NCBI GenBank assembly: GCA_963665045.2
Contig: CAXXJQ010000006.1
Span: forward strand, 124,001 to 188,000
Direction of reading: 5' to 3'
Length of the DNA stretch: 64,000 nt
Source: JAFGRU01 sp016934985
GTDB taxonomy: Bacteria; Desulfobacterota; Desulfuromonadia; Desulfuromonadales; JAAYDE01
Shown here in pieces: positions 53,621-63,160 of this stretch. The number at the start of each line of letters is the position of its first letter. The stretch's first letter is position 1. Under the pieces are notes generated by a model. That model did not search any database. It saw only the letters and a program-made list of their open reading frames with translations, and had not been told where the DNA came from. The translations under genes and the position numbers were made by a program.

Positions 53621-53992
53621 TCATCCGGTTAACCATGCCAGGGCTTCATCTCTGGATTTAAATACCATTACTGATACTTCCCATTCATTTTCCACAAATG
53701 TTTGCCACATTCTGCCCAGACCATACTCCAGGTCACGAGAAAAAAGAAGCGCGCACTTTGACTTCCCGAGCTTGACACTATATTCAGCACTGAACTCCGC
53801 AATTTCCCTCGTTTCATCAGTAGTCAGATGCTTGGAGTTGAGTTCTGTTTGATTCACCAGACATGACGTTCCCGGTTGCCAATTCCCATGCGCAACCAAA
53901 GTTTCAAAAACATCCCTATACTTTTCAGGTTCAGTTTCACCTAAAATTTCAACCTCAAAGAAACCATCACGGTATTGGACATTAAATTCCAA
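53621..53992 (-). CDS. STAS/SpoIIAA-like small protein
   Basis: The product has 123 residues from TTG 53992, chosen because GGAGG lies five bases before it and the N-terminus then reads EFNVQYRDGFFEVEILGE, matching this family's usual start. The open frame itself extends 30 residues further. Alternating strands and helices (CLVNQTELNSKHLTTDETREI; KCALLFSRDLEYGLGRMWQ; VMVFKSRDEALAWL) resemble STAS-like SEC14/SpoIIAA folds. The ending ALAWL is characteristic. Its role is unknown and it lies between two binding-protein genes. Confidence 0.78.
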   Translation of the reverse strand: MEFNVQYRDGFFEVEILGETEPEKYRDVFETLVAHGNWQPGTSCLVNQTELNSKHLTTDETREIAEFSAEYSVKLGKSKCALLFSRDLEYGLGRMWQTFVENEWEVSVMVFKSRDEALAWLTG

Positions 53993-54430
53993 CGCTTCCT
54001 CCTGGCTAACACAGCTAATTATGGCATCAGTCCGGCACATTTGACAAGCCAGCCAAGCTGGGAAATGCGTCGACCTGGGCACCTGTCTCCCTTTTCAAAC
54101 CCCCTCAGCAAATCATTAAAAACCATGCAATGGTTGTACCCTGGCATTGCACCAAAACAAAAAACCGGGGTTGCCTCCGGCTAAGCTTTTCTTCCTTGGA
54201 AAGGTGAAAATATCAAAGACGGCCCATTAGCTCTACCCGACCCTTGACCTCCAGGCCAGCTTCAACAGTTCATAATACCACCAAATTTATTAACGATTAA
54301 GCTGCGCCCAGCTTCTTCCCGGCGAATAATCAGGGAATTTCCCAGCTTCCCCGGAAAGCTAACTCGGAAATTCTCGAACCCTCAAAAGGGGGGACGCCTC
54401 CTTTAATCTATTACTTTTATTTTTAAAGTT

Positions 54431-54913
54431 ATGCACGGTTCCACCTTTATAATCTACTTGCCCCGGGTTACCGAAGTGGCCGAAGAGAGTTTTGCCAAAA
54501 ATATCTTGGAGACATCCCCTGGCAATAATGAAACCCTGCTGCTGGTGGAAGACGATGCCGCCATTCTCAAGCTGTCTGAAAGAATGCTCAAGAAACTCGG
54601 CTACCGGGTGATAGCCGCGAATTCACCCTTGGCCGCCATCGCCATGGCCCAAAATTACCAGGAGCCAATCGATTTATTAATCACCGACGTGATCATGCCG
54701 GAGTTGAACGGACGTGATCTGGCAACTCGGCTTCAGGGCATTATATCTGGACTCAAGGTGTTGTTCATGTCCGGTTATACATCAGATGTAATTTTCAACC
54801 GAGGGGTTATGGACAAAGACGTTTTCCTTCTGCAAAAACCCTTTTCAAAAAATGAGCTTGCCAGCAAAATAAGGGAAGTACTGACCAAATCCCAACCCAG
54901 TGACATCGTTTAA
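54431..54913 (+). pseudogene. 3' remnant of a hybrid histidine kinase (REC domain intact)
   Basis: The frame opens HGSTFIIYLPRV, the last strand of a histidine-kinase ATPase domain (GSGTTFxIYLPR type), followed after a linker by a full receiver domain. That domain has LLLVEDDAAI with the acidic pair, the phospho-acceptor Asp in LLITDVIMPELNG, Thr/Ser in LFMSGYTS and Lys in LLQKPFSK. The rest of the kinase is absent upstream; 54090-54430 holds no ATPase motifs in any frame. It is therefore a 5'-truncated gene. The receiver could still be expressed from the ATG at 54431, but there is no ribosome site. Confidence 0.82.
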
Positions 54914-54930
54914 TTGTTAACCAAACACAA

Positions 54931-54963
54931 AAGAAGCCGGAGTCTTTTGGCTCCGGCTTCCTT
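54931..54963 (+). terminator. Rho-independent terminator
   Basis: AAGCCGGAG pairs with CTCCGGCTT around TCTTTTGG, downstream of the receiver remnant. The T tract is weak on the plus strand (TCCTTG). On the minus strand the hairpin is followed by TCTTTTG, so it may serve the convergent gene at 55003 as well. Confidence 0.65.
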
Positions 54964-55002
54964 GCTCCCTTTGAATATGGGGAAAGAACCTTCCTGCTTC
55001 AG

Positions 55003-55740
55003 TTAATGTTTAAAATTACGTTCAATTATACCGTCATAGACCCCATTGGCCTTGAGTGTGTCAAGCGCCTTTTGCCAATTATCAATTATTTCATCAGGGA
55101 CATCGCGCGAAAAGGCGAGCCATGCACCAGAGTCAGTGAATTTACAATTGGTGCGCTCGAAATCTGCAGGATCTAATCCGGCATGTTTTACCATGTAGTA
55201 ATAGGTCAGCTCCCCCATAAGCACGAGGTCGACGCGCCCTGCGAAAAGCTTTTTGTAGCTGGATTCATAAGACGGGCCGACATCCAGGTTATTAAAGCCG
55301 CTGGCCGCAAGAGCCTGATGGGTATAGCCGCCCGAACGCACGGCAATTCTTTTTACTTTTGTGGCGCCCTCCAGGCTGTTGACCTGAAGAGAATTCCCCT
55401 TACGTTTGAAGAAATAGTCTCCTTCGTTGAAGATCGGGCCGACCCATTTAAAAAGTTTTTCCCGTTCTGGAATGCGAACAATGGCAAACATCGTGTGCAT
55501 TTCCTCTTGTTGGGTTTTTTCGTAAGCCCTCAGCCACGGGATGGCTTTCAGCTTGCTGTCATCACCAACCAGTTTCTGGATCTCCTTGACAACTTCCGGC
55601 GCGACGCCCCACAACTTGCCATCTTTCTCATACACCAAAGGAGGATATACAATGGCCTGCATCTCGAACTGGCCGCCCATTGTCATGTTCGACAGGCAAA
55701 ACAATAATAAGCCGAGAAACGAACCCAAAAAAAATTTCAA
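55003..55740 (-). CDS. Periplasmic solute-binding protein, family 3 type
   Basis: The protein has 245 residues, starting at TTG 55740 (ribosome site GAGGG). The signal peptide is residues 1-22. It shows the family 3 layout: IVYPPLVYEKDGKLWGVAPEVVKEI in the first lobe, a VRIPEREKLFKWVGPI block, KRIAVRSGGYTHQAL, LFAGRVDLVLMGE and the final helix IIDNWQKALDTLKANGVYDGII. It is close to ABC-independent members that feed sensor systems. It is unlinked to transporter genes. Amino-acid or small-acid binding is typical for the family. Confidence 0.87.
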   Translation of the reverse strand: MKFFLGSFLGLLLFCLSNMTMGGQFEMQAIVYPPLVYEKDGKLWGVAPEVVKEIQKLVGDDSKLKAIPWLRAYEKTQQEEMHTMFAIVRIPEREKLFKWVGPIFNEGDYFFKRKGNSLQVNSLEGATKVKRIAVRSGGYTHQALAASGFNNLDVGPSYESSYKKLFAGRVDLVLMGELTYYYMVKHAGLDPADFERTNCKFTDSGAWLAFSRDVPDEIIDNWQKALDTLKANGVYDGIIERNFKH

Positions 55741-56045
55741 AAGCCCTCGCTATACTGTCGATTGAAATTCACGATTTAAAAATTAACATATGCCAATGCA
55801 GTAGACAAATTGTATTTTTTCTAATCGGCAATACCCAAGGGCCATCGCAAATTGTTTACCCAAAAAAAAGAGCAAAAAGTTCTTTGAGCCCCACTTCAAG
55901 AAGATAAGGATTATTAACTAGGAATCTTAATCGTTTTCCCCCTCTGAATCAATCCCTATCCGCTAAAAACTGAGATCCATATCCGACCTTTCCAACCGCT
56001 TTCCATAATGAATTTCAGGGACATTTGTTCCTTGTTGAATTATCC

Positions 56046-56074
56046 AAAAAAAAACCGGAGTCAAAAACTCCGGC
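56046..56074 (-). terminator. Terminator after the PBP1b-lipoprotein pair
   Basis: CCGGAG (56055-56060) and CTCCGG (56068-56073) form a short hairpin. On the minus strand it is followed by nine T residues (complement of 56046-56054). It lies about 145 bases beyond the lipoprotein stop. Confidence 0.85.
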
Positions 56075-56219
56075 TCTTCTCACAGTTGTCATCAGCAAGT
56101 TAACAGCCGCTCATTTCGTCAAAAACAAACCTGCGGATAGCACTGCCCCCAAGTGGTTTCATACGGCCCGGGAAATGAAGAGGGTGAAACCCCGGGCCGG
56201 ATAAAGCAAAGCCCTCTGT

Positions 56220-56642
56220 TCACTTTTCCTTTTCGGCTCTTTCAAAGGCTGCCTGGGCCCCCTGGTAATCGGCCAGCCGGGTGCGCGCCTGGCCGATAAT
56301 GCGCCAGTTTTCAGCCCGCAGATAGCGGTCCCCGGCAGCCAGTGTATTCGACTTCGCCGCCATATTTTCCGCCTCCCGGTACTGACCCTGGTTGAGGCGG
56401 ATGCGGGCCAGCTCCTGCCAGAGATGGGGGTTGCGCGGCTCAATGCGCAAGGCCCGCTCCAGGGAGGCACCTGCAGCCTCGAATTCTCCTGATGAGGATT
56501 GGTTGTGGGCCGTTCCGAGCAACGCGATAACGGCGCTGTTGCCGGATGAAGGGGTTGGCTCCTGCACAACCGGCTGCAAAGGGGCGCAACTTGCCAGGAG
56601 CAGCAACACAGCAGAAAATGTAAGAAAAGGTATCCATTTCAT
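56220..56642 (-). CDS. TPR lipoprotein next to PBP1b
   Basis: The protein has 140 residues. The lipoprotein signal has lipobox LASC (Cys at residue 19), followed by a Pro/Ser-rich tether. Three TPR-like repeats fill about 40-140 (GEFEAAGASLERALRIEP; LWQELARIRLNQGQYREA; RLADYQGAQAAFERAEK). The start overlaps the mrcB stop by four bases, so the two are translated together. By analogy with lipoproteins that activate PBP1 enzymes, it may regulate PBP1b. That is inference from position and topology. Confidence 0.88.
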   Translation of the reverse strand: MKWIPFLTFSAVLLLLASCAPLQPVVQEPTPSSGNSAVIALLGTAHNQSSSGEFEAAGASLERALRIEPRNPHLWQELARIRLNQGQYREAENMAAKSNTLAAGDRYLRAENWRIIGQARTRLADYQGAQAAFERAEKEK

Positions 56643-58930
56643 TGCCCAAAAATCCTTTCAAACCAGCTTCTAAAAGACTTTTTAACCGAACCCCGGCCAC
56701 AGGGCACAGCCTCTTCGGGCGCCGTCCCTGAAATAAAGGGCAGCTCGATCGCCCCGCTACAGCCCTGCGCGCTGCGCAGACCGGTAGCTTTATCGATATA
56801 GACCCGCTGAATATCGTCGGGCTCCGGCAGGATCAGGGGCTCGGGGTTGAGGCTTGCCATCATTTTGCCCCAGACAGTCATCGCACCGCTCGCGCCGGTC
56901 AGACCGGTGGGCTCGTTGTCATCCCGCCCGATCCAGACTACGGCCAGGCGGTCTCCGCTTATCCCGGCGAACCAGCTGTCGCGGAAGTCATCCGTTGTCC
57001 CCGTTTTCCCGGCGATATCAAGGCCAGCCGGAAGATAATGCTCCAAACTGCTGGCCGTCCCCTCGCGCACCACATCCTGCATGGCCACGGTCAACAAATA
57101 GAGGGAAGCCGGGTCAATAACCTGCTCCACGTTGAGAGGATAACGCTGCAGCGGCTCACCATCGGCCGTCAGAACTTCACGAATGGCCCGCAACGGGGTG
57201 CGAAAGCCGCCGCTCGCCAGGGTCTGGTAAACCTGAGTGACCTCCTGGGGGGAGAGTGCGTTAGCGCCGAGCAAACTGGCGGCAAATTCCGGCAGCGCCC
57301 GCTCCACGCCCAGACGGCGCAGATTAACCATGACCTTGGACACACCCACATCCAGGCCCAGACGAGCCGTCGACACATTGTAGGAGTGAATCAGGCCGTC
57401 CCGCAAAAGGACCTGCTCGTGAAATTCGTGATCATAATTTCCCGGTTCCCAATCCTCGGCACCCGCCTGGCGGTAAACAAAGGGGCTATCGTCGAGCTTG
57501 GTTGCCAAGGTGTATTTTTTTCTGTCCTGCAAAGCCGTGAGATAAACCACCGGCTTAATCAGGGAACCGATGGGCCGTCGGGCATCAAGCGCCCGATTAA
57601 ATCCCTTGTAGCGCGGATCGCGGTCACCAACCACGGCCTGCACTTCGGCGTTTTGAGCGCTGGTCACCAGTACTGCCCCTTGCAGGGAACCCGCCGGTTT
57701 CTTACGGGATTTTTCAATAAGTTCCAGGCGGTTGCTGAGGGCGTGTTCAGCGGACAGTTGGACCTGCGGATCTAGAGTTGTAAAAACCTGCAGACCTTCG
57801 GAGCGCAGATCCTCGTCACGATAGTCGCGCTGCAGTTGGCGGTGGACGAGAGTCAAAAAGGCCGGATAGGGCGAGGTCCCCCGCGGCGGTCTGTCGATAA
57901 CCCCCAAAGGCGATTTTTTTGCCGCGCCAAGCTGCTGCTCGGTGATAAATCCTTCCTTCTCCATTAGATCAAGCACAAGATTCCGGCGCTGGAGGGCTCG
58001 CTGGGGTTTGTTTCTCGGACTGTAATAGGATGGCCCTTTGAGCATCCCGACCAGCAGGGCGGTCTCTGACAAACCAAGGTAAGTCAAAGGCTTGTCGAAG
58101 TAGTAGGAACTGGCCAGGCCAAAACCGTGAATGGCGCGATTGCCATCCTGCCCCAGATAGACTTCATTGATGTAGGTCTCGAGAATTTCATCCTTGCTGT
58201 AATGAAGCTCGACCAGGAGCGCCATAACCATTTCGGTCAGCTTGCGCCGGATTGTGCGCTCCGGGGTCAGGAAGAAATTTTTGACCAGCTGCTGGGTGAG
58301 AGTGCTCCCCCCCTGCACGCTTTTTCCGCTGGCGGTGGCAAAAATCGCCCTGGCGATGCCCCGCGGGTCGAGACCGTGATGGGAGTAAAAACGGCGATCC
58401 TCAACGGCAATGAGGGCATCCATCACATGCTGCGGAACCTCATCCAGCTTGACGAGAACCCGGTCCTCGTTTTTGCCGGGATAGATGCCGCCTATAAGGG
58501 CCGGCTCAATGCGGACAAGCTGCAGGGGACTCTGCGTGGAGTTGTTTTGCAACGCTTGAACCCGCCCGTCGGCAAACATAATTTTCAAAGAACGCGACTC
58601 CTCCAAACCATCGCCGAAACGGAAAGGCCGCGTCACAAGTTCAAGAGCCCGGGGCCGCAAATGGAAAGAACCGGGCTCCCGCGGTTGGGGCGTCTCCCGG
58701 TAGCCGAGCAGGGCCAGTTCAGCAATCATTTGCGAAGGGGTCAGCTTTCGCCCAGGGTAGATATCCAAAGGCCGGGCGTAGACCCGGGCCGGCAGTTTCC
58801 AGCGCTTGCCTTCGAAACGGTCGCGCACCACGCTGTCCAGATAGGCCACGGTGACGGTCCCTATCACCAATCCAATCAGAACAAAAAGAAAAAAGATTTT
58901 CTTTTTTGAAGTGGAGCGCTTTTTGGCCAT
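56639..58930 (-). CDS. mrcB: Penicillin-binding protein 1B (bifunctional peptidoglycan synthase)
   Basis: The protein has 763 residues. A short basic cytoplasmic tail and one membrane helix (11-30) are followed by a UB2H-like region (about 55-150), the GT51 transglycosylase with catalytic Glu177 in AVEDRRFYSHHG and the GGSTLTQQLVKN block, and a transpeptidase with Ser456 in RPIGSLIKP, a SYN motif in HSYNVSTARLG and the KTGTT triad. It polymerises and cross-links peptidoglycan in the periplasm. The presence of the UB2H region argues for PBP1B rather than PBP1A. It is coupled to a TPR lipoprotein gene. Confidence 0.95.
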   Translation of the reverse strand: MAKKRSTSKKKIFFLFVLIGLVIGTVTVAYLDSVVRDRFEGKRWKLPARVYARPLDIYPGRKLTPSQMIAELALLGYRETPQPREPGSFHLRPRALELVTRPFRFGDGLEESRSLKIMFADGRVQALQNNSTQSPLQLVRIEPALIGGIYPGKNEDRVLVKLDEVPQHVMDALIAVEDRRFYSHHGLDPRGIARAIFATASGKSVQGGSTLTQQLVKNFFLTPERTIRRKLTEMVMALLVELHYSKDEILETYINEVYLGQDGNRAIHGFGLASSYYFDKPLTYLGLSETALLVGMLKGPSYYSPRNKPQRALQRRNLVLDLMEKEGFITEQQLGAAKKSPLGVIDRPPRGTSPYPAFLTLVHRQLQRDYRDEDLRSEGLQVFTTLDPQVQLSAEHALSNRLELIEKSRKKPAGSLQGAVLVTSAQNAEVQAVVGDRDPRYKGFNRALDARRPIGSLIKPVVYLTALQDRKKYTLATKLDDSPFVYRQAGAEDWEPGNYDHEFHEQVLLRDGLIHSYNVSTARLGLDVGVSKVMVNLRRLGVERALPEFAASLLGANALSPQEVTQVYQTLASGGFRTPLRAIREVLTADGEPLQRYPLNVEQVIDPASLYLLTVAMQDVVREGTASSLEHYLPAGLDIAGKTGTTDDFRDSWFAGISGDRLAVVWIGRDDNEPTGLTGASGAMTVWGKMMASLNPEPLILPEPDDIQRVYIDKATGLRSAQGCSGAIELPFISGTAPEEAVPCGRGSVKKSFRSWFERIFGQ

Positions 58931-59139
58931 GGCTGCTTCGCTTTTTTACGCCTATGAGAATATCCGCAAAAAAAGTACTCGTGCGGAAAAAAACAAAATC
59001 CCGCAAAGTATATTCTTCTTTTGCCGCCATGGGCAACCGGAATGGCGGAATTTTACAATTTTTTGGAAAAAGGATTTTTCCCAGCCCATTTCGGGAATGA
59101 AGCTGAAAAGATATAAAGCACCTCCGTGCCGGGTCAACT

Positions 59140-59826
59140 TTACCAGAAATGCCAATGCCCGGTTTGAAGTACATAAATACCGAGAAGGAGGTTGGTGATC
59201 GCATGGGAAAGGGTACAATGTAGAATACTGCGCGTGTAGTAAAGCAACAGATTGTAGGCCAGGCCCGCCATCATACCGGCCAGAATAAGATTATGTTCCA
59301 GACCGAAAAGTACGACAGTGATAGCACACGAAGCCCAGGTGAACTGGCCGATGGGGACTTTGGAAAAATCCGTTTCAATAACATAGCGGATCAGAAAAGA
59401 ACGCCAGAAGAGTTCCTCCATGATCGGCACCAGCAGCACTGCCCCCGCCAGCCGCGTTCCAATCATGAAGTTGCGCAGGGTGGCATCCTGGAAAACATTG
59501 GGGTTGAAACCCTGTCCCGGTGTCGTATTGAAGGCAAACCGGTCCATGTTGATCCAGAGGATAAAAACCAGGCCTCCCAGCAGCAGACTCGCCAGCAGGT
59601 GTTTAAGGTTGCGGATGTCTTTCAGCCGGATTTCGGCATAGTCGCGAAAATAAAAGAGCAGGACCAGCGCCACGCAAACGATCTTGATCGGATACAGAAC
59701 AAGGAAAGCCTCGTCACTAAGGGAAAACAAACCATTTTCGACGGCATACCTGGCGGCTTCCTCAATACCGATAAACGCCATAAATAGAGCGAAGGGCGCA
59801 ACGCGGGCCAGGACATCTCTATTCAC
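59140..59826 (-). CDS. CAAX-protease-related membrane protein (CPBP, exosortase-associated type)
   Basis: The product has 228 residues from GTG 59826, with GGAGGAG at proper distance. It has about seven membrane helices. The CPBP/Abi catalytic motifs are visible: the Glu pair in VPIMEELFWRSF, the GLEHN block with His in LFGLEHNLILAG, and the distal His in LSHAITNLLLGIY. Sequence details (RSFLIRYVI, WASCAITVVLFGLEHN, ending GHWHFW) match the CAAX-like proteins often found with exosortase/PEP-CTERM systems. No exosortase gene is in the window. It is a putative intramembrane peptidase. Confidence 0.88.
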   Translation of the reverse strand: MNRDVLARVAPFALFMAFIGIEEAARYAVENGLFSLSDEAFLVLYPIKIVCVALVLLFYFRDYAEIRLKDIRNLKHLLASLLLGGLVFILWINMDRFAFNTTPGQGFNPNVFQDATLRNFMIGTRLAGAVLLVPIMEELFWRSFLIRYVIETDFSKVPIGQFTWASCAITVVLFGLEHNLILAGMMAGLAYNLLLYYTRSILHCTLSHAITNLLLGIYVLQTGHWHFW

Positions 59827-60175
59827 TGACAACTCCTCCGGACAGGGCTTTTTCTACGTAGCAAAGTAGGCAACGCCCCAATTGTGCCTTTTTGCATGGG
59901 AGAAAATACTATTCAACGCGACAAAAAATTAATTTCAAATATAAACAATTATTATTAAATTTTCTTCTTTTTATTTTTCGCCTTCTAATCGGGATGCTTT
60001 TTCAGAAGCCTCTTCAGCGCCGACGGGAAAATTTGGTTGAATTCCCTCAGCCGGATACATAGTATTGAAATATGGGCGTTAATCCGTGCACTCTTTTTCT
60101 CCGCTTTGCGGTACGGCTGGGCCAAACAGGACTTTTCCGAAAATGTTTTGAAGCTGGGCGCCTTTTTTGTTGTGG

Positions 60176-60262
60176 GTAATTATTCAGTGCCCTGAACCCA
60201 TGCCGCCTATGAAAAGCGCTGCCAACGCCCGGATGGATTGAGGCGGCCCTTGAAAACGACAG
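60176..60262 (+). repeat. Structured intergenic repeat, degenerate copy E
   Basis: GTAATTATTCAGTG opens this copy, followed by ATGAAAAG, GCCCGGATGG, GAGGCGGCCCTTG and a lost right arm. The order matches copies B-D but the central hairpin no longer pairs. It lies in the 510-base space between the CPBP gene and the PPC-domain gene, which otherwise shows nothing I can support. Confidence 0.55.
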
Positions 60263-60341
60263 GACAAGGTCATTTGATAAAGGGTGGACAGTTACAATTG
60301 ATTTTTGGGTACTCTCGACACCCGGGAAAGATTTCCCTGCT

Positions 60342-60785
60342 ATGAAATATTCAAAGGCACAACTCGGCCGAGTCTTTGTCATCCGCCTGGAAAACGGTGA
60401 AATCGTTCACGAGGAAATCGAACGTTTCGCCCAGGATCAAGGCATTGAGGCCGCCACCCTGATAGCTGTGGGCGGCGGCGATGCGGGCAGCAGGTTGATT
60501 GTCGGCCCTGAGAACGAGGATGCCAGGCCACTCAACCCCATGGAGCATATTCTGACCGGCGTTCATGAAATCGCCGGAACCGGCACCCTCTTCCCCGACG
60601 AGGAAGGCCGCCCCATACTCCACATGCATATGGCATGTGGGCGCAATGCAAACACTGTCACCGGTTGTATCCGCAGCGGCGTCAAGGTCTGGCATATTCT
60701 TGAAATTATCCTTTTCGAACTGACAGGGAGTTTGAGTAAAAGAGTGCTGGAAAAGGAGACCGGTTTCAAACTTCTGGACCCATGA
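60342..60785 (+). CDS. PPC-domain (DUF296) protein
   Basis: The protein has 147 residues with the plants-and-prokaryotes-conserved fold. RVFVIRLENGEIVHEEIERFAQDQGIEAA is split over 10-38. ATLIAVGGGDAGSRLIVGP, a GTGTLFPDEEGRPILHMHMACGRN segment with the family His pair (HMH) and a final strand block WHILEIILFEL follow. In plants the fold accompanies AT-hook DNA binding; prokaryotic members bind metal or have unknown roles. No AT-hook is present. The gene is 55 bases before the ACT/GlnE-like gene on the same strand, so they may be co-transcribed. Confidence 0.88.
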   Translation: MKYSKAQLGRVFVIRLENGEIVHEEIERFAQDQGIEAATLIAVGGGDAGSRLIVGPENEDARPLNPMEHILTGVHEIAGTGTLFPDEEGRPILHMHMACGRNANTVTGCIRSGVKVWHILEIILFELTGSLSKRVLEKETGFKLLDP

Positions 60786-60840
60786 TATGAGGTTGTTCAA
60801 ATAATTCACCACCAAGCCAAAAGTCAGGATCTCCTCCTAA

Positions 60841-63028
60841 ATGAACGATTCCATTTCCCCCAATAAACAAAATTTTCTGGTCCAGGAAACCCATTTCGAC
60901 GGCACGCCCCCCCTTGGTCTTCTGGACCAGATCACAAAACCTGGCGAAGTCCAGGTTTCAATTGCCTTCCAGGAATCGGGAAAATGTTCCCTGACTGTTG
61001 CAGCCATCGATCAACGTGGTCTCCTGTCGGTCATCGCGGGTCTCCTCGCAGCTCACGGGATCACCATTTTAAGGGGGGACCTCAGCACCCATGTGGTGCA
61101 GCCCCCTGCTGAACCTGAAAAGCCCGTCTTTACCAGCAGCAGCAAAAAGATCTGGCAGGAATCCTCCCCTCCGCCTCCCATGCGCAAGATTCTCGATACC
61201 TTTCAGGTTTCGGGGGAGCATGTGGAGAGCCGGAAATTCTGGGAAAGCTTTGCCGGGGAATTAGCCGGGCTGGTAAAAACTCTGGCCGCCGGAGAGTTGA
61301 ACCAGGTTCGCCAGGACATCATCGACAGGGTCTGTGAAACCATGGAGAGAAAGCAGGCCCCCAAGGGAAAACTCCTGCCCATCACCATCGAGGTTGACAA
61401 CAAGGCTACCGACGACAAAACCATGCTTCGCATCCGCTCCAAGGACACACCGGGATTTCTTTTTTCCTTTGCCAACGCCCTCGCCATGCTCGAAATAAAC
61501 ATCGAGAGCGGCACCATCCTGACTCAGGGTGCGGAAGTCCAGGATACCTTCTGGATTCTCGATTCCCAGGGGAGAAAAATCACCGATACGGAGAAAATCC
61601 ACCAACTGCGGGCCGCCTGCGCCCTCATCAAACAGTTCACCTATATGCTCCCCATGTCCGCCAACCCCGGCCAGGCTCTGCGCCAATTCGGGGATCTGGT
61701 GGATCAGGTCCTTACCCAACACGATTGGGCGGACAACCTGGGAAGCATCCATTCCCGTGAGGTCATGGACAATATCACCGCCATGATGGGAGTCAGCCAG
61801 TTTCTCTGGGAGGACTTCCTGCGTATGCAGCATGAAAACCTTTTCCCCATTCTCAGCAATCCGGAGAAACTGGAGGGCGGGCTGGGCAAGGAGGCGCTGG
61901 AACAAAAGCTCAGGGAAGAACTGGCGCCTTTCGAAAACGATGACAGCGATGGCAAATTCAAGGTCCTTAACGACTTCAAGGATCGTCAGATGTTTCGCAT
62001 CGACCTGCGTCACATCACTAATCGCTGCAGCGACATCGGATTTTCGGAAGAGTTGAGCGATCTCACCGACGTGGTGGTGGGTGAAACCATGAAGCTTGGT
62101 TTCGCTCATCTGAGCAAACGCTACGGGCTGCCTGTCTGCAACGGGGAATGGCCGTGCCGCTGGGCGATCCTCTGCGCAGGCAAAGCCGGGGGGCGTGAGA
62201 TGGGTTTTGCCTCGGATATCGAGTTGCTGACAGTGTACGAGGGGCCGGGCCAGACTGACGGCCAAAATGCCCTCGACAATGCCGCGTTTTTTCGAAAAAC
62301 TGGTCCGTTTTCTCCTCAAGCACCTGAAAGTCCGTCAGGAAGGTATCTTCCAGATCGACCTTCAATTGCGCCCTTACGGCAACAAAGGTTCGCTTGCCTG
62401 TTCCCTGGGAGCCTTCCGGGATTATTATTCCCCTGCCGGTCCGGCCCAGCAGTTCGAGCGTATGGCCCTCGCCAAGCTTCGTCCCATGGCCGGAGACAGC
62501 GACTTCATCCACCAGATAATGAATTGCCGGGACGCTTTTGTTTACAGCGGCCAGCCCGTGGACTACGACAATATCCGCTATCTGCGGCAACGCCAGGTCG
62601 AAGAACTGATCAAACCTCAAACCATCAACGTCAAACTCAGCCCCGGCGCCCTGGTGGACATCGAATACTTTATTCAGGCCAAACAGCTTGAACTCGGCGC
62701 CAAAAACAACAACATCCGTGTCACAAAAAGCATGATAGCCCTGAGGGAATTGGGGAAAGAAGGTGCCATCCCCGTCCCTCTTGTGGAAGATATCCGCCGT
62801 GCCTATCGCTGCCTGCGCCGGACCATTGATGCCTTGCGGGCCGTCCGGGGCAATGCTAAGGATCTTACCGTGCCGGCAGCCGATTCGCCCGCCTTCAATT
62901 ATCTGGCCCGGCGCCTCGGTTACGAAAACGGGGAGGCCTTTTCCCGCGACCTCGACTGGAGCCTGGCCATCGGCCGCAGCCTGTGGGTCACCATCCCGGG
63001 CAAGGGTTCCGATAAAAAATTCAGCTGA
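60841..63028 (+). pseudogene. ACT/GlnE-like nucleotidyltransferase, frameshifted
   Basis: Two ORFs together make about 729 residues. The first reads from ATG 60841 to the shift, with an ACT-like domain (SLTVAAIDQRGLLSVIAGLLA), a second ACT-like segment (KDTPGFLFSFANALAMLEIN) and the GlnE-type active site GKAGGREMGFASDIELL. The frame breaks at a T6 run (62287-62292). With five T the text would run on as FFEKLVRFLL to RPYGNKGSLACSLGAF and DIEYFIQ, ending at 63028. GlnE enzymes adenylylate glutamine synthetase. Here there is a single catalytic half with ACT domains, so the target may differ. Frameshift or sequence error. Confidence 0.82.
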
Positions 63029-63034
63029 AATTTT

Positions 63035-63134
63035 GTAATTGTTCAGCTTATCGGCACAAACCCTCGCATCGCCCATTCCAAGGGCCGCGTGAACCCATCC
63101 ATGGGCAACACGAGTCCTCGTGCTGAATAGTAAC
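63035..63134 (-). repeat. Structured intergenic repeat, copy F (inverted, inner hairpin missing)
   Basis: On the minus strand it reads GTTACTATTCAGC, GACTCGTGTTGCCCATGG, GATGGGTTCACGCGGCCC, TTGGAATGGGCGATGCGAGG and ends GCTGAACAATTAC. The 40 bases that hold the CTGCCGCC/GGCGGCAG hairpin in other copies are absent, while the rest is intact. The ends GTTACTATTCAGC and GTAATTGTTCAGC form a 13-base inverted repeat with three mismatches. Confidence 0.88.
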
Positions 63135-63160
63135 GAATTTTTTTAACATCGGAGGCAAAA

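Noticed and set aside
62287..62292. Programmed frameshifting in the ACT/GlnE-like gene
   Set aside because: Joining the two frames needs a +1 shift on a simple T run, without a stop-codon pause site or stimulatory structure. An inserted base is simpler.
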